7,527 nt of DNA. Source: Bacteroidales bacterium. GTDB lineage: Bacteria; Bacteroidota; Bacteroidia; Bacteroidales; UBA10428. Both the position numbers and the translations under genes were made by a program. Below the pieces are notes generated by a model, which searched no databases, had not been told where the DNA came from, and saw only the letters and a list, made by a program, of their open reading frames with translations. Each line of letters starts with the position of its first letter. The first letter of the stretch is position 1. The stretch covers positions 1 through 7,527 of the forward strand of contig JAFGOZ010000357.1 of NCBI GenBank assembly GCA_016926235.1, in the 5' to 3' direction. Shown piece by piece: positions 5,954 through 7,527 of the stretch.

Positions 5954-7527
5954 CTACGATTAAAATAAAACACACCATTGCCTGCCGTAGCTCCATAAAG
6001 CGTTCCCGAAAAAGCATCTTCTGCTATTGATTTCCATCTTAATGCGCCATATTCGTTAAAATAAAGATCCTTCCAATCTTTTCCTCCATCGTTGCTGTAA
6101 ATAATTTGTGATTCAGAAGGTGCCCAATACAATGGTTCACTGGAAACAATCAATTCATTTTCAGCATACTCCCCAACGACAATCGAACTGGCATTAAACA
6201 ACTTACCATCAGAAGGATAAATCTTCCTCCATGTTTTTCCTTTGTTTGCACTTTTCCACAAACCATTTTTTAAAAAACCGGCATATAAAACACCTGATAC
6301 ATGTTTATCAACTGCTAATGAAACCAACAAAGCCGTTGAATCCTTAAAAAATGGTAGCCCGGCAGTAAGATCCTGCCAGTTTTTTCCATTATCACTGGTA
6401 CAAAAAACACCTTCTGTCCATTCCCCCAAATAGATGGTATTCTGTTTGAAAGGATCAACACAAAGCAACTGATTCGTTCCGCATACATTTTTCTGTTGCC
6501 CCCAAACAATTGAAAGGATTTCATTTTCGATCAGCATTTGCCTTTGTGGAAACTGAGTAACTCTGTGAGGAAGATTCATCTCCATTCGTTCCCAGCTTAA
6601 ACCATAATCATTACTATAATAAATGCCTGCGCCATCAGAAATTTTTCGGTCAAGAAAAGCAAAGAACCTACCAGGCTTATTTAAATCCTCTTTAATAGAT
6701 TGAACCGTCAGCCCATCGACAAATTCCTTCACCACTTCAAAAGTTTTTCCATCATCTTCGGAGCGAATTATTGCAGAACCAGCATAACCGCTCCAATCCT
6801 TTTTCGCTCCAATAAGCAGAAGACCGGATTTATTTACAGAAGAAACAATTACAGTACTATTGTGATAGGGTGAATCATCTCGATACTGAACAAACGTTTT
6901 TCCACCGTCAACAGTTACAAACGGTCGGTGATCGGGCAATGTAAAATAAGCCTTTCCTTTTATCAATGGATCTGTTATTAGATTCTCACAACAAACCGTT
7001 TCCGTTCCGGCAAAATAGTTTCCACACCAAGTTTTCCCCCGGTCCTCAGAGACAGATACACCATACCAGTTACACATAAAAAGTCTGTTGGGATTCTCTG
7101 CATCGACCATTATACGTGCAATCGACCAGCCGATGTATTCTTCATTCAAAATGTAACCGGGGTATTTACTAAAATCATTTAATGAATAGTTGCTCAAAGG
7201 GAGCCAATTTGCACCACCATCATCAGAGGTATATAATGGAACCAATGGCACATTAGTATTATAACTTTTCCGTTTTGGAGCTGTATACAGTTTACCGGAA
7301 GAATTTGGATCAATAGCAATAGTATTGTATGGAACTCCTTCAGGGAGACCATTGATTAAGGGTTTAAAATTATATCCGCCATCCTTGCTGCACAAAATCC
7401 CAGAATTTACACAAGCAGCATAAATGATTTTATCATTGTTAAAAATCAACTCAGCAAAATCAAAATTTTGTTTTTCAAATACCAATTCCCAATGCTTACC
7501 ATTGTCTCTGGAAACAAACAAACGTCC
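5950..7527 (-). CDS. Asp-box (BNR) beta-propeller protein, sialidase/GH74/sortilin-like, 5' end outside window
   Basis: The frame is open to the right edge, so the N-terminus is missing; 525 residues are visible (numbered from the edge). There are ten Asp-box motifs (S/T-x-D-x-G-x-x-W/F): near 6 SRDNGKHW, 47 SKDGGYNF, 101 SDDGGANW, 160 SEDRGKTW, 205 TVDGGKTF, 256 SEDDGKTF, 305 SNDYGLSW, 377 TSDNGKNW, 426 SANKGKTW (Asp changed to Asn) and 478 SNDGGKDW. They are spaced about 41-72 residues apart, one per propeller blade. Strands such as 'IMVDAENPNRLFMCNWYGV' and 'LCVDPFKQNTIYLGEWTEGV' are of the kind seen in GH74 xyloglucanases and VPS10/sortilin-like proteins. Ten or more blades are too many for a single six-bladed sialidase and fit two tandem propellers. 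Catalytic residues cannot be assigned without the N-terminus, so binding and hydrolase roles are both open. It overlaps the GH50-like gene by ATGA, so the two are made together and probably act on one polysaccharide. Confidence 0.85.
   Translation of the reverse strand, partial: GRLFVSRDNGKHWELVFEKQNFDFAELIFNNDKIIYAACVNSGILCSKDGGYNFKPLINGLPEGVPYNTIAIDPNSSGKLYTAPKRKSYNTNVPLVPLYTSDDGGANWLPLSNYSLNDFSKYPGYILNEEYIGWSIARIMVDAENPNRLFMCNWYGVSVSEDRGKTWCGNYFAGTETVCCENLITDPLIKGKAYFTLPDHRPFVTVDGGKTFVQYRDDSPYHNSTVIVSSVNKSGLLLIGAKKDWSGYAGSAIIRSEDDGKTFEVVKEFVDGLTVQSIKEDLNKPGRFFAFLDRKISDGAGIYYSNDYGLSWERMEMNLPHRVTQFPQRQMLIENEILSIVWGQQKNVCGTNQLLCVDPFKQNTIYLGEWTEGVFCTSDNGKNWQDLTAGLPFFKDSTALLVSLAVDKHVSGVLYAGFLKNGLWKSANKGKTWRKIYPSDGKLFNASSIVVGEYAENELIVSSEPLYWAPSESQIIYSNDGGKDWKDLYFNEYGALRWKSIAEDAFSGTLYGATAGNGVFYFNRR

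Noticed and set aside
5950..7527. Annotating the propeller protein as a true sialidase
   Set aside because: The Asp-box is a structural motif shared by many propellers. There are too many blades for one sialidase domain, and the Arg triad with its N-terminal part cannot be seen in this window.

Overview
The window looks like an accessory carbohydrate-degradation region from an AT-rich, Gram-negative member of the Bacteroidota. The evidence is four-fold: three lipoprotein signal peptides on polysaccharide or sugar-handling proteins; a Nudix-type sugar regulator of the kind common in that phylum; a Cys-type sulfatase; and weak or absent Shine-Dalgarno sequences alongside one good match to the phylum's TTTG-N19-TAnnTTTG promoter. 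No SusC/SusD pair, rRNA, tRNA, transposase, CRISPR array or phage gene is visible. A marine or algal-polysaccharide lifestyle is an inference from the sulfatase and the GH50-like enzyme.

Right block (3108-7527, all minus strand, read right to left). A large Asp-box beta-propeller protein enters from beyond the right edge and ends at 5950. It overlaps by an ATGA the start of a 714-residue lipoprotein glycoside hydrolase of clan GH-A, most like GH50 beta-agarases, with both catalytic glutamates visible. After 38 bases comes a Nudix-fold transcription factor whose Nudix box has lost its catalytic residues. The three look like one operon: a propeller that binds or cleaves a polysaccharide, an exo-type hydrolase, and a sugar-sensing regulator.

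Left block (1-3090). A methyl-accepting chemotaxis protein (701-2170) is followed after 24 bases by the N-terminal half of a sugar ABC-type solute-binding lipoprotein (77-676), both on the minus strand. Divergently, after a 238-base intergenic region, lies the N-terminal 40 percent or so of a sulfatase (2409-3041). Both the binding protein and the sulfatase stop abruptly in the middle of conserved domains, so the MCP is an intact gene between two remnants.

The most curious point is that the same 11-base sequence, in inverted orientation, lies at the truncation point of the binding protein (69-79) and just behind that of the sulfatase (3080-3090). This suggests, but does not prove, that one rearrangement event cut both genes. 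I do not see a clear, complete, previously undescribed system. The best leads are the bounded rearranged block, the MCP paired with a binding-protein remnant in a polysaccharide locus, and the propeller/GH50-like/degenerate-Nudix operon.
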